Positions 53,041 through 64,000 of a stretch of 64,000 bases of DNA are shown here, in pieces (positions within the stretch are counted from its first letter, which is position 1; each line of letters opens with the position of its first letter). A model generated the notes under the pieces. The model made no database searches and was not told the DNA's origin. It saw only the letters and a list, made by a program, of their open reading frames with translations. The stretch spans positions 164,565,455-164,629,454 of the forward strand of contig CM062294.1 in assembly GCA_031216915.1 (NCBI GenBank), written 5' to 3'. The stretch is from Pictodentalium vernedei. Lineage: Eukaryota; Mollusca; Scaphopoda; Dentaliida; Dentaliidae. The translations under genes and the position numbers were made by a program.

Positions 53041-53649
53041 ACACTGAGGCTTCAGCAGGCGTTCTAGGGTATGAAGAAGACCAGGAGAGCGATTCCATGC
53101 AGCTCGTCCGCATGTTGCCCATGCTGTCGGGGATTACAGACAGAGGGAGGGGATTGATCGTATGGACAGGACAGCAAGATCCCCTGACCTCAATCCAATC
53201 GAACATGTCTGGAATGAGTTGCAGCTTGCAATCTAAGCTCGTCCAGTCCATCCAAGAAGTGTCCAGGAGCTTGGTGCCATGCTGGTCCAAGAATGGAACA
53301 GCATCCCACAAAGGGCCATCAGGAACCTGTCTGGGAGCATGAGAAGGCTTTGTCAAGCTGTAAATAACAGTAATGAGTCTCATACTCGATTTTGAACTCA
53401 TACCAGTTCGCTCCGTCAACTTGTTGGCAAATTGAAACTTTTCCTCTTTTACCAAACAAATCCATTATCCATTGTTATCGTATTCAAAAGCTGAACAGTA
53501 AAATCCAACACAAATAAAATCTTAATTTCTGTATATAAATCATTAAAGACATAATTAAATAAAAAATATATACACTTTTCATTACAATATTTCAACTAAA
53601 ACGTAAAACAGGAGTTGGATATACTTAGGGCTTAGCAAACTTTGAGTAG
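53041..53649 (+). mobile_element. Tc1 deletion derivative
   Basis: Same family as 18337-19862. GTTCTAGGGTATG, then AGACCAGGAGAGCGATTCCA is fused at about 53100 to the block preceding CATGTTGCCCATGCTGTCGG, so ~235 bp including the second catalytic block is missing. It continues through PDLNPIEHVWNEL (third catalytic Glu) and ends at the TIR (CTTAGCAAACTTTGAGTAG) next to TA (53650-53651). The left end is absent. Confidence 0.85.
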
Positions 53650-53712
53650 TATAGTTTAAATTGTATCTGTCAAATTGTACTTGTTACAAGATTTACTTGG
53701 TAGCATTCCTTC

Positions 53713-53842
53713 ACTCTAAGATCACTTGGGTTAAAAATTAACGCGAATCGGCTGAGTTGAGGGAATATGAACCCAATGGGGGTTCATATTCCCTCAACCC
53801 GGCTGATTTGGGTTGATTTTTAACCCAACTGATCTTAGAGTG
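53713..53842. mobile_element. short palindromic MITE
   Basis: CACTCTAAGATCA begins it and its inverse ends it. Inner arms TTGGGTTAAAAATTAAC and GAGGGAATATGAACCC also pair. The loop is near 53778. Flanks show no clear duplication. Confidence 0.7.
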
Positions 53843-54502
53843 TTGTATTGGAGTATGAACCAATAAATATTTGCATTTGAATTTTAAATAGAGATTAGAG
53901 AGTTACAGTCCACTAAACTCGGCCCTCTTATGAATCATCGCGTGTGTGAAGTGCGGCCATGAAATGTCTCCTCTCAGATGTAATTAAACTGAATTCAAGT
54001 AGTTGCCACGGGAGATGGTGCAAAATGAAGTACCTTTTGAAGCATAAAAACATTTAAGCACGTTTCAAGAAAGGAGGTGAAATTTGTGTACCTTTTATTT
54101 GCTTTCGACTCGTATCAAATTTACTTTGAGTTTGAAGTCACTATAAACATTTCATTTCTTAAATCAACGTAAGATGTATTTCTAAATACAGACTTCACTG
54201 GAAGGATTGGCAGTACAATATTTTTAGACATGTTTGAAAACTAAATTCCTAAGAATGAGGATACATCACGACTGTAGTTGTGTTTACGCTGTGTGGTACC
54301 ACCATTTTGTAAATACCTTGATGTTTTCAAGGCGATATATATATTTATTGATTTGAACATCTATAAACGGAGCACGTAAAACTCTATCCAGCTTAGTAAA
54401 TAAAGGAGCATCACATTAGCACTTGCGCTGCCGAAACGACTATCGTCACTAATTTTATGATGATTATCTGTACGTTACGTTATGCGAAGATCAAACCTAC
54501 CA
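53843..54502. other. no recognisable feature
   Basis: Nothing supported. Confidence 0.4.
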
Positions 54503-54557
54503 TCTGATTAATTGTTGGAAAGGGCTCAGAGGGCCCTTTCCAATAATTAATCAGATA
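54503..54557. repeat. hairpin
   Basis: TCTGATTAATTGTTGGAAAG and GGC pair with the inverse arm around a short CAGA-type loop; about 25-bp arms. Confidence 0.85.
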
Positions 54558-55228
54558 ATAGGGTTTTAAGTATCTCATAAAGTTTATTAAACTTCCTCAC
54601 ATACATATAGGTTCTCCATATATGGCTAAAGTGGGCGTGGCAGCAATAAATGTTGTTAAAACAAACAGCCCATAACAGCGTCGGATTTATCAAGGAATGA
54701 GACACTGGTGACCTGAGGGCCTGCATATAATATTTAACAAGGTCAAAGTAGTACATAAAATTTCCTCGTCTGTAAGCGAAATGCTCATGCATTAAATGTA
54801 TTTTTTGAATGTAAAATTTTTGACAATTCCTTGCGTTGCGCAGTTACCTGAACTGGATACAATTGTTTATTTTTTTATATTGTTCGCCTCGAAACATACC
54901 ATATGACAGACTTCAAATGGAGAGATTATTGGTTAGATCCTCGTGAACCGCGTTGTGCCCAAGAGGGAGTACAGTGGTGCAGTGTGCTAAAGGGTACAGT
55001 ATGTGAAGAGTGGATTGTCATTAAATCACCATCGGAGCGGAGGTCTTACACAAAGTATCACTTTCAAATTCAAGCAAGCAATGTTTAAGCCAATGGACCT
55101 CCGGGTTTGATCCGGAAGTCTATTGGCTGGAATTGTGCTTGTGCTTGTTATGCTTTGTAACAATGTTGCAAATATTGCTTGGGTGGAATCTTCACTCTAT
55201 GTGTGATTTGGTGATAATAGTGATAATA
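54558..55228. other. no gene; one small hairpin
   Basis: Small hairpin at 55088-55128 (AGCCAATGGACCTCCGG against its inverse). A stretch at 55010-55085 resembles 60150-60200 (TGTCA-TAAATCACC, CAAGCAATG), hinting at a shared repeat. Confidence 0.5.
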
Positions 55229-55440
55229 CGATCTCCACGTGCCGTGCTACAAGTCGACGGTTTCAATGCCTTTATTCGATGCTGACCCCGACTGCACTGG
55301 GTTAGTAAGTTGGAAATTTCGACAGTTTCTTGCTGATTTTCGGCAGTTCTTTCCGGGTACTGCGGCTTTCTCCTTCCGTGAAACTCTTTGACACGATATC
55401 GCTATGGTTATTGAAAATGCTAAATTACAATAAATACATA
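55229..55440 (+). mobile_element. SINE 3' part, diverged
   Basis: AAGTCGACGGT, CCGGGTACTGCGGCTTTCTC, CCGTGAAACTC and GGTTATTGAAAATGCTAAAT, then ACAATAAATACA, follow the order of the 38281 copy at lower identity. Confidence 0.65.
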
Positions 55441-55620
55441 CGTGGCTTATTACCCATTCATTGGAACGGGCTCGATGAATGCGTGCAGTGAGGGGTGGGA
55501 TGCATATGCCTTGTTTCTAGCACAAAAAAGGAAAACACGCCAGAATTTGAATAGCGGTGTTTTTGTAAATAGCGCTGACCGATATCCATTCGGCCGTCAC
55601 TGTCAAATTTGGGGCTTTTG
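55441..55620. mobile_element. possible TTAA-MITE-related remnant
   Basis: CATTGGAACGGGCTCGATGA, GAGGGGT, CACAAAAAAGGAAAA, AATAGCGCTGACCG and CGGCCGTCAC echo the family's right half in order, but no terminal TTAACCC is visible. Confidence 0.4.
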
Positions 55621-56885
55621 CAAACACCCCGTCAAGAATATCTGTGAATAAAAAGACACAGTTTTACTTAGCCTTAACTTTATCTTTGGGACTCTCACGA
55701 TTTTCCGAGGAAAGCCATGACAAATAGTTTGGAAAGTTATCAAACAGACACCTCAAGGGTTATTGATACGTGCACGTTGAAGTTAAAACATACTAATTTC
55801 TCACAAATGGCAATACTCGGCACCATTAATGTTGGCGTTCACTGGAGTTGATCTCTTTGATCTCTTTGTCTCGGAATACATCAGTTAACCAACTTATACA
55901 TACAGTATTTCCTCCCACACTGGATTAATAAGTATGTGATGAAGTGCACATTCTTCGCGTCATTGCAAATTGAATATTTACCACACATGTTATCTATTAT
56001 TGACAAAAGCAAGTACCCCTTTTGGAAAGCTGATACTCTGTGACTAGTTTTCCTGGTGGCTTTCGTTGGTGGTAAATAATGTGGATGCATTTACGTGCGA
56101 CTACAGTCACAGTATAATTAATGCCTCCGATAGGGGCAGAGTAATCGAGCGGATTAACTTACCGCCATCTCCGGGGTACAACTTGAGATACTACGGTTTT
56201 CGCCGACGTTCAAGCACATTTTTTTGTGCGTGCTAGGTAAACACCATTAATTCTGAAGTGAAGACTGTGGTCACAGCGTAACATTTTTCACATCATCAGA
56301 CGTCACCAATGGGTGACTTTACCGCGTTGATTGTTTAAAGTCATCTTCATGGTGACAACTTGACCTTGAGTTGTGAAGCTTTATACCGGCATTCTAGCAG
56401 TATGGGCCACATAAATGAATGTTAACTCTCATGGTGAATACTGCCACTGGAAACGAACAGTAACATAGTAATGGTTTTGACATCCAGAAAATGGATACGT
56501 GGAGTTATTGGATTCCCATGTGCAAACAATTTAAAAACAGAAAGCTTATCCCCATAATAGACATGCGAATCTACCTTTTCCGTGTCCAGGAAACAAAATG
56601 CATTTACAGCTTCGTACAGAGAGAAGAGGAAAACATTATCTCTACAAGAAAACTTTAATTAATACAGTAACCAATTTGTCGGTAAGTGAGTGAAAACGTA
56701 GTGCACACACTCTACAACTCATCAATACAACACTGGATTCAATTCACCGGACAAAACGAGATATTCCTCAGTAATGTTACGACCTCATCTTCCAAAAATA
56801 AAGAAAAGTCCATATTATGCGACTGTTCACCACGTCCAAAGACACATTTGTACAAATGTAATAAAGTGGAAAGGGTTTTCTACTA
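55621..56885. other. no recognisable feature
   Basis: Nothing supported; only short frames. Confidence 0.4.
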
Positions 56886-56972
56886 GGGTTTAACGACACT
56901 TTAGACATCCAGGGCCACCCCGTGTCGGACAGATTTACGGATGAAGGAGGCCGGAGTACCCCGGAGAGAATA
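56886..56972 (-). mobile_element. SINE 3' fragment, minus strand
   Basis: GGTTTAACGACACTTTAGAC, ATCCAGGGCCACCCCGTGTC, then GGAGGCCGGAGTACCCCGG match the inverse of the SINE tail region. Confidence 0.78.
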
Positions 56973-58380
56973 AGAAAAACACGTCAAATTCGCATTCGCG
57001 TACATCGTGGAGCGAAATTCAAGAAGATTCATTTTCAAAATGAGAGACGAACAGCGCGTAAAGTTTGAACGCTCTGTCGCTTAAAATTACAGAGTACCGA
57101 TTGTCGCAAATGCAATCTGGACTCAATTTACAGCCTTCGCATATTCAGGAGCGAAGGAAAACTATTTTCCATTTCCCAAGCTGGTACAGGTTTTATTGCT
57201 AAATTTACCAAAAACAAATTCACCAGTTACTTTCACCGTGAAGTGAACCTCACGCTATTTGAACAACTACTAGTAGTCTCCTTCCACGTTAAAGTGTAAC
57301 AGAGTTTAAAAAGACAATGCGGTGTATGTGTTCTTCTTCAGCTGTGAGTCCGCGCCCCTACGCCTATCTGCTTCTCATCACATTACTGTGATTATTGTGT
57401 TAGAGCATATAAATGTATTTGGTACATGTAAATTTGATTTGACAAGAGACTGTCATCAATTTATTACCCATTCAGTCATACCAGGTAAAGAGGAGGCAAC
57501 TTCAGCTGATCTAGCATTGCGTACTACCTAAATCTGTCGTAAGGTAATATAAAGCATTAGGTCAATAGGTAATACTAGGGGAATATACTGTCCACACTAT
57601 ACAACAATATCAGTCTAGAACGCGAAGCCCGACACACCCTGATACCAACTACGTAATGCTGGAGTGTACTGTTTACAACTACTGTGATGGACGTTTCTAT
57701 GATGTCGGGTGTTCATCAAAACGTCACGACATCAATAGCAATATGAACCCTTGCGCGGTGAATACTTTCAAGTAAATCCAACTTCCCCTTCAATATTCCA
57801 TCACACACCTATGCTATATTCTCAGAGCCCTATGTGCGCATAGATGACTATACGCACCATAGCATACTATATATGCAGTACGTATACCACATCCGAATCT
57901 ACTTGAATAGAGCCAACGTTTTCACAGGAAAAAGTTGCTTCCTATGGAAATTTTACACTAGCTACTCCGGGAAGGTTCGGGTAATCAGGGAAGCCTCGAC
58001 TCTCCTATACTAATCCCGTAACGTTTCTATTATGCCGTCGCTCAAGTCCGAACGTCTTTTTTCTAAATAAATATTTATATTTTGCTGTATACAGACAATA
58101 GACAATTTTTTTCTGAGATGTGTGAACAAACAACGCGGCATAACTGATTCATATCAAATAATTTCCATAACCTGTTGCACGATCTTATAATTGGACAAGA
58201 TGCGATGAGCCATCGAAGCTGAGAAGCGAATTATACAACACAAAATAAATTTTGAACAACCCAACCAATTTGGTTTAAATGACAAAATAAAATCAGAAGA
58301 CACCACGAAAAGCAATTTATCCCATAAATGGCCGTTTATTTGAACAATAAAGGCCTTGGGTAAATTTTTGCTTTAATTAC
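56973..58380. other. no recognisable feature
   Basis: Nothing supported. Confidence 0.4.
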
Positions 58381-58441
58381 CTAGTAGGGTGATAAATTTT
58401 CCCCGCAGGTTTAACACACGAAAAATTTATCACCCTAGTAG
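58381..58441. repeat. hairpin
   Basis: TAGGGTGATAAATTTT and its inverse are separated by ~22 nt (CCCCGCAGGTTTAACACACG). Confidence 0.85.
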
Positions 58442-59546
58442 GGAGTTGGAAACGAACTATACTATGTTGACTTCTGGCGTTCCATTTGAAAGGTCGGGAT
58501 ATCTTGACCTGATTTACGCGTATCAGAAATTTGTGGAAACGAAGCGACGATCATCACTTAAACGTAATTAAATGAGTTGTACCGGAATATAAGATTATAA
58601 GATTATATGCCGCATGTAAGAAGTCCGTTCCAAGCAAACAATAAAGAATACTCATAATTAATTAACAAAAGTATTCAAAAATAAAACTCGATTTTGAAAT
58701 ACCTGATGCCAGGAGTGACTGGTGTTGTGTTAATTTCTGGATGCACAATGCTCGATGGGGTGGTACCTCGCATCGGTAAACAATTATTCTCTTTCAGGAG
58801 AGAAAGAACGTGAACGATGTTCTTTAATTATGAGTAGCCTTACCTCTCTTCCCACAGCTACGCGTAACACGAAGTACACTCTGCACAATTCCAATACAAC
58901 TGAATTCACAGATTGTCAAAATAATTTGAACACACCTGTATCACGCACTGTTGAACTCATAGCTTCCACACACGAATCTCGGGTAACCGCAATAACTATT
59001 TCCTCATTAGAACGAAATGGTGGCACAAGTGTTAACATTAACGACTTCCATTTGCAGCATACTGACCCCTCGAATCCAAGCATATTATTGAATAGTTTAT
59101 TTCATGGACGTATAAACATTAGCACTTTAAACATCAACATACAAACATGAACTGACAAGTGACATTCGTGACCTGCTTTGAAAGTGGCCCAATTGCTCTC
59201 ACCCACTCAATGCTACATGAACGCGTTGTAATGTAGCATAATTAACAGTTCAATTGTTGTTTTCTTTAAAAGGTCTTAAAGTATTACACAATGCCAGCAC
59301 AAAATAATATAAATATAGACTGCTCATTAATTTAATAAAGGATTTCTGCAAGTTTAGCTGACCTTTCTTGGGGGATTATTTTTAGACAGAAATGTATCAC
59401 TGCGCCTTATTTATTTTTTACAATGTTCTCTTGTCGATCGAAATGGACCAATGTACTCCTCACTTCCAGCTATGTTTTGTAGCGAATAACCGCACGATTT
59501 TGCAGCCAATTCTTTGTAAAAGATTTATGGGATAAACAAAATAAAA
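58442..59546. other. no gene supported; one unrecognised ORF
   Basis: A 131-codon plus-strand frame at 58755-59150, Ser/Thr/Asn-rich, with no known motif. Could be chance or part of an unknown element. Confidence 0.35.
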
Positions 59547-59676
59547 GTATAGTGTTTTCAAGTAAAAAATATATTCTACTCGTAGGATTAAGAATCAAAC
59601 CGACTCGCTAGAGGCTCGTCGGTTTGATTCTTAATCCTACTCGTAGAATATTTTTTTTTACTCGAAAACACTATAC
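59547..59676. repeat. near-perfect long hairpin
   Basis: Arms of ~58 bp (GTATAGTGTTTTC, GGATTAAGAATCAAACCGAC) around TCGCTAGAGGCTC. The word CTACTCGTAG is present in the same orientation in both arms, a non-inverted quasi-palindromic core like that in the 1393-1537 hairpin. Confidence 0.88.
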
Positions 59677-60178
59677 GTTTATTCTATATATGGCACATGA
59701 AAGCTTATTCATTAATTGATACAGAAATGATATTTTCAGACATTTATTTAAGTATGTCGTGGCATCACTTGCCACTTGTTCGAGAGGTCAGTACCCAAAA
59801 CTTACATTTTGACTTATCATTATCGGGTCGGTTCACACCTGACGTGTAAACACGTCAGATACATTTGCATCAAGTTGTGAATGAGAGTATGAACTTGATC
59901 ATGACCAATGCGATCCCATTTCTGGACAATAAATCTGTATTAAATCCAGCGTGGGATACTATTCTATACGGTGTATTTTAAAGACGTTTTGAAACTGTAT
60001 ATGTATAAACGTCGCATAATAAGCAGATCTAAGGATGCAATCCACAGTAATCTCATGCATACATGTGCGAGTGAATTTGTGATTTTCCAAACACTAGCCG
60101 TGGCCTATTTATGGCCCGCTTTGGTGGTCAGGAGTGCACATATAGTGGAGAGTGTATTGTCACTAAATCACCTGCAGA
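59677..60178. other. no recognisable feature
   Basis: Nothing supported. Confidence 0.4.
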
Positions 60179-60478
60179 GTGGAGATTCAACCCAAGCAAT
60201 GAATGAAAGCTGTTGGAGGACGCAAGACCATCATCGAAGTGAACGTCCTCGAGTTACGTCAGAGGAACAATACCGCTATTTCAGATTGTCGCACCGACGC
60301 GACATATTTCTCTCCCTTATTGTCACGACTGCAAACACAAGTGGTACTCACAACAGCCGAATCAGCGCACAGGCCGTGAGGAATCCGCATCGTTCTTTTG
60401 GATTACGAGCAAGACGTCCGTACGAAGGCCCGCCACTCACAGCGCAAAGACGGGGAATACGGATGACGTGTTTACTTT
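60179..60478 (+). pseudogene. Tc1 transposase N-terminal piece (duplicate)
   Basis: About 295 bp nearly identical to 62288-62580, including AGATTCAACCCAAGCAATGA at its start. It encodes the second helix-turn-helix (RPRVTSEEQYRYFRLSHRR, ANTSGTHNSRISAQAVRNPH, FGLRARRPYEGPPL). Catalytic parts are absent. Confidence 0.82.
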
Positions 60479-60950
60479 AAACATATTATATTTGCCAAAC
60501 AATACATGCAAAAGAGATTGGAGAAAAGTTATTTCAACTTATTTCAACTCCTCTCCCGTTAACAAAATAACACAATTTTGCGACAAAACAGATTTTCTGC
60601 AGAATATAAATGTGAAAACACAGAAATTGAGGCTAAAATAAAAGAACATTACAAGGAACATTAGAAATTTACCAGAAATTAACCATGACATTACCAGATC
60701 GTCTTTTTCAAAAGACCCCTGAGGAATCCGTTTGTGCGGTCGAGGAAGGATTTCTGTAAAGATTGTGCTGTCTCAGAAGAATGTCTTGGCAAGTGAACCG
60801 TAACGAGGAATTTAAGAACGCAGCGACAGAGGTCCGATGCACCTGCACACTAAATCACCATCTAAAGATAGCGACACAGTGCGACGGTGCACCGGAACAC
60901 TATCATGGGATACGGATACTCTTCTGAGGCTCTTGGAATCCATATTTAGT
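60479..60950. other. no recognisable feature
   Basis: Nothing supported; probably outside the LINE 3' end that follows. Confidence 0.4.
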
Positions 60951-62304
60951 GTAACTATTGTTAAACTAACAAATTAATTTCTTGATGATTGAAAGATAAA
61001 AAATAAAATTTTCAACACAACACCGGAATAAGTCAGACAGTAAATATGGAAATAAACTTATACTCATTCTTGGAAACGACCGCTGAATGAAAGACTGGAC
61101 CTTTAGAAAAATAATCTATTCTCGTTTGCGCTTAACGATAGTTTACCGTATAGACGGTCATCCTGCGATGTGGTGTGCAGGTGGCTGAGACTATTAAAAA
61201 GTATAAGTCTTTCGTTATCATAGTTATGGCATTGAAAGAAGAAATGGTACGCGTCCTCTTGCACATTACCATAGTCGCATTCTGGGGATGGGGATATGTA
61301 GTTGGAATACTTGTCGAAGTTCAAGGCAGAACAGTTATTTCTTAGTTTGCAGTGGAGAATATTTACCCATCTATTCCCTAGGTTGAAATACACAGGTGGC
61401 TTAGGAGTACACATAATCCCGTCTTCGTGAAGTAAAATTTTGAACTCACAAAAAGAAGTCGCATTTGTGACATTTTGGGGCAAATTATTTCACGCGTCTG
61501 TAGTTGAAGGGAAGAAGGATTTCTTGAAACACTCTGTTCTCGTTCGATATCTTGGAAACTTTGAAGGATTTCTGAAGTTATACTGCGTATTTTAGCCAGG
61601 TCTGGGGGCAGAAGTTCTGTAACGAAGTCTGGGGCGAATCCATTAATAATTTTCTACTATGTACAATATTTGTGGAAGGTACGTCGCTGGTGAAGGGTGG
61701 GCCACTCAAGTTCCGTTAGTAGACGTTATTTGGAGATTGAACGTGTAAGTCCTGAAACAATCCGTCCAGCGTCATGATGGAGCCTGTCCAGCTTGTATAA
61801 CAAATAATTTGGAGCACAGGCCCAAATTATATCGCCATAATCCATAAGTGGTAAAATAAAATAATAAAATAAAAAAAACAAGTTAATTTTTTCATGAGTA
61901 TTCCTACTTAATTTAAATTTTAGCTTTCTTAATATCGATAATTGGATACTGATCTTCTTGCATATTTCTGTGATTTGAACATTCCAATTTAAATTAGAAT
62001 GGAGCTGTATTCCCATATGCTTGTGAGTTGCTGTGAATTCCACATGGGTATTATCGAATTGTAAGTGTGGGTTATCTGAAATGTGCGCAAGTGAGAAGAA
62101 AATGGCTGTAGTTTTGTTTGGGTTAAATGAGACCAACCATTGCGAAGACCACGAGTTGATCTTCTTGATATCGGAGTTAAGTACAGACGTTAGGGCAGTT
62201 ATATTCCAGTTGTGATTTGAAAGACATGTGTCGTCTGCGAATAGTCTTGCGAGTGACTCTAAGCTGTCTGAGATATCGTTGATGTAGAGATTCAACCCAA
62301 GCAA
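60951..62304 (-). mobile_element. 5'-truncated LINE, minus strand
   Basis: Contains the RT catalytic region onward and a 3' end near 60950-61020 (AATAAA-rich on the minus strand). The 5' boundary falls within the RT at the Tc1 junction (about 62290-62304). A different LINE family from the two larger copies. Confidence 0.82.
61103..62304 (-). pseudogene. LINE reverse transcriptase C-terminal half
   Basis: Minus-strand LGLNLYINDISDS, then RLFADDTCLS (catalytic ADD), WLVSFNPNKTTAIFFS, HKHMGIQLHSNLNW (GxxL-like thumb motif) and DYGDIIWACAPNYLLYKLDR. The frame breaks between 61484 and 61725. The C-terminal piece gives WNNLPQNVTNATSF-like sequence near 61480, then RLRNN-type blocks and CDYGNVQEDAYHFFFQCHNY, a zinc knuckle. 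Non-functional because of truncation and the break. Confidence 0.85.
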
Positions 62305-63184
62305 TAAATGAAAGCTGTTGGAGGACGCAAGACCATCATCGAAGTGAACGTCCTCGAGTTACGTCAGATGAACAATACCGCTATCTCAGATTGTCGCACC
62401 GACGTGTCATATTTCTCTCCCTTATTTTCACGACTGCAAACACAAGTGGTACTCACAACAGCCGAATAAGCGCACTGACCGTGAGGAATCCGCATCGTTC
62501 TTTTGGATTACGAGCAAGATGTCCTTATGTAGGCCCGTCACTCACAGCACAAAGACAGGGAATACGGATGACGTGGTTGAATGCACACTCCCCCAGAGAG
62601 TGAACACGTGCACGATGAAGGCGAGTTTTGTTTACCGAATACCTGCTCTACCGCACTGACCGACGACAACGTGTATACAGACGTAAAGGAGAACACTATG
62701 CTGATGCCTGTGTACTTGGGTGCGATCGTTTTGGTGGCGCAGAAATTATGGTGTGGGATGGCATCACTCATGGCCAGAAGTCACCCCTTGTGTGGAAGGA
62801 AATCTAACGGCCATTCGGCATCGCACACTCAACCTAGGACCTCACGTTGTCCCGGTGGTTCAACGTCACAACCTAACTTTACAGTGGGATAAGGTGTGTT
62901 GTCGTGTGGCGAGCCCAAACATTGATTTTCTAGCGGAGAACATCGATGTCCTCCCATGGCCAGCCTGCAGTCCAGATTTATTCCCCATTGAATATTTGTG
63001 GGACGAACTTGACAGGAGTGTTAGGTGTCACGATCCTGCTCATACGAGCCTGCAACAGCTTCGTCAGGCCTTCCAGGAAGAGTGGACGAACATTCCAGTA
63101 CGCACCGTGAACAGATGTATTGGCTCCTTGACCAGGCGTGTGCAAACAGCCATCGATGTGCAAGGAGGGCATGTCCGCTATTAA
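62288..63184 (+). pseudogene. Tc1-like transposase pseudogene
   Basis: Helix-turn-helix part SDEQYRYLRLSHRRVIF, RISALTVRNPHRSFGLRARC and PYVGPSLTAQ, then a stop after LNAHSPRE (about 62605). The first catalytic block survives as HDEGEFC. The middle is shifted (GAEIMVWDGITH is recoverable in pieces). ENIDVLPWPACSPDLFPIEY carries the third catalytic Glu. The end is GGHVRY and a stop at 63182-63184. The second-Asp block is not intact (ASPNIDFLAENI precedes). Family distinct from the 18337 copy. Terminal repeats not located. Confidence 0.87.
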
Positions 63185-63931
63185 GGAATCAGCAAGGGAA
63201 CAACCAGATTGAAGACCCCACGGTGAGTTGTTAATAGGTTTACATGGGCATGTATTGCCATTGTGAAATGGAGGAACGTTTTTACTTCCACCCCAAAAAA
63301 CCGACAGCGTGTCTTTCTCACGGAAAAGCACTTATGTGCTAACGCGTCCTGTCATTGCTGTTAATTGTGAAATGTATGTGCTCAATTAATATGTGTCCAA
63401 CCCCTACCGAATCGTCTTCAAAATATTTGGACTAGCACTTTTTTGTACTCAAGTTCATAAATGAGGTTAACAAATTCCGAATGCATGGAGTGGGGGTGAA
63501 AAGTTATTGTCGGAACACTTTATACAAATCTGCAGGACTCACGCTTGAGTACAACTAGTCATTTCGATTTTTCCGCTCTCTTGAAGAGTTTTTTGCCAAT
63601 ATAGTTTACTGAAGTGGCTTCTGAGGCACAGCCAGGTGTTACATAAAAAATAAAAAAAATCCTTTTTGCAACACCCTGGCCTGTTACTAAAAACGGTTCC
63701 TAGAAAACAGCAGCATTGCAACAGTTACAAAAAAAAGTTGTCAAAAGTCCAAAACGTATATGCTCATCTAGACGCCCCATCTCAACGCATCAGCATACTT
63801 TCAGCTTTCAAGTAGCATTTATTACACAAAGCTCATCAAATAGCTCATAACAGAAAATATCGTTCACAAAACTTCGAGTACGGAAATGGCGTCAGGTGTC
63901 AACATCCACGTTCTAATGCATATTGAGTGAC
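63185..63931. other. no recognisable feature
   Basis: Probably includes the Tc1 3' flank; nothing else supported. Confidence 0.4.
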
Positions 63932-64000
63932 TTAGGGAGCACGGTGGCTCAGTGGTATACTGTTTAACTTCTATGCGAGAGGTCCCGAGTTCGATCCACG
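63932..64000 (+). mobile_element. SINE head, cut by window end
   Basis: GGGAGCACGGTGGCTCAGTG (A box) and GAGGTCCCGAGTTCGATCC (B box) match the heads at 19997 and 38281. The body lies beyond the window. Confidence 0.8.

Noticed and set aside
52648..53067. Long minus- and plus-strand frames with heptapeptide repeats
   Set aside because: Produced by the 21-bp minisatellite; open on both strands at once, so not evidence for a protein by itself.
53039..53455. 138-codon minus-strand ORF
   Set aside because: Antisense of a Tc1 transposase remnant that reads well on the plus strand.
58755..59150. 131-codon ORF as a host gene
   Set aside because: No domain, biased Ser/Thr/Asn composition, and no conserved context; left as unrecognised.
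59971..60480. 169-codon ORF as an independent gene
   Set aside because: Only its C-terminal ~90 codons have meaning, and they are a Tc1 helix-turn-helix fragment.

Overview
The window looks like repeat-dense nuclear DNA from an invertebrate animal. It is AT-rich and has no operons, ribosome binding sites or bacterial gene spacing. Almost everything recognisable is transposon-derived: Tc1/mariner, pogo-like, hAT and TTAA-target (piggyBac-type) DNA elements, foldback elements, non-LTR retrotransposons and a tRNA-headed SINE. This mix fits an aquatic lophotrochozoan such as a mollusc, but that assignment is inference. I found no convincing host gene. The only long, nearly intact coding region (13.5-16.3 kb) itself lies inside a terminal-inverted-repeat element.

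Layout. 0-9 kb: a Tc1 transposase tail, a large imperfect inverted repeat and a long hairpin, the first TTAA-type MITE, an 850-bp hAT MITE with an exact 8-bp target duplication (6.1-7.0 kb), and a mirror-image mariner derivative (8.1-8.7 kb). 9-20 kb: a hairpin-rich repeat, a decayed Tc1 gene, a ~3.9-kb element encoding an XPG/FEN-like nuclease with a Cys-rich C-terminus (one frameshift), then a complete but dead Tc1 element with TIRs. 20-26 kb: a SINE, then a 4.0-kb hAT element with an 8-bp target duplication and a nested MITE. 26-31 kb: a minus-strand LINE with SGNH-like, endonuclease and reverse transcriptase parts. 31-39 kb: SINEs, a second hairpin-rich repeat split by a LINE tail, a foldback element, a pogo-like MITE and more TTAA MITEs. 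39-45 kb: a plus-strand LINE with tandem 5' monomers, an internal tandem duplication and a foldback element inserted in ORF1. 45-50 kb: a pogo-like element carrying 147-bp tandem repeats, and a MITE inserted inside its own relative. 50-54 kb: a promoter-motif-rich repeat block, an unrecognised zinc-finger ORF beside a 21-bp minisatellite, and a Tc1 deletion derivative. 54-64 kb: hairpins, SINE pieces, a minus-strand LINE fragment between two related Tc1 pieces, and a SINE head cut by the window end.

The insertions are stacked, so a partial order can be read. A MITE lies inside each of these: the hAT element, the 15-mer foldback element, the 2.9-kb pogo-like element and an older MITE. A LINE tail lies inside a hairpin repeat. 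A foldback element lies inside one copy of a tandemly duplicated LINE segment, and the other copy preserves the empty site. The most novel-looking item is a pair of foldback elements (33.7 and 41.1 kb) whose terminal repeats are arrays of related 15-mers.
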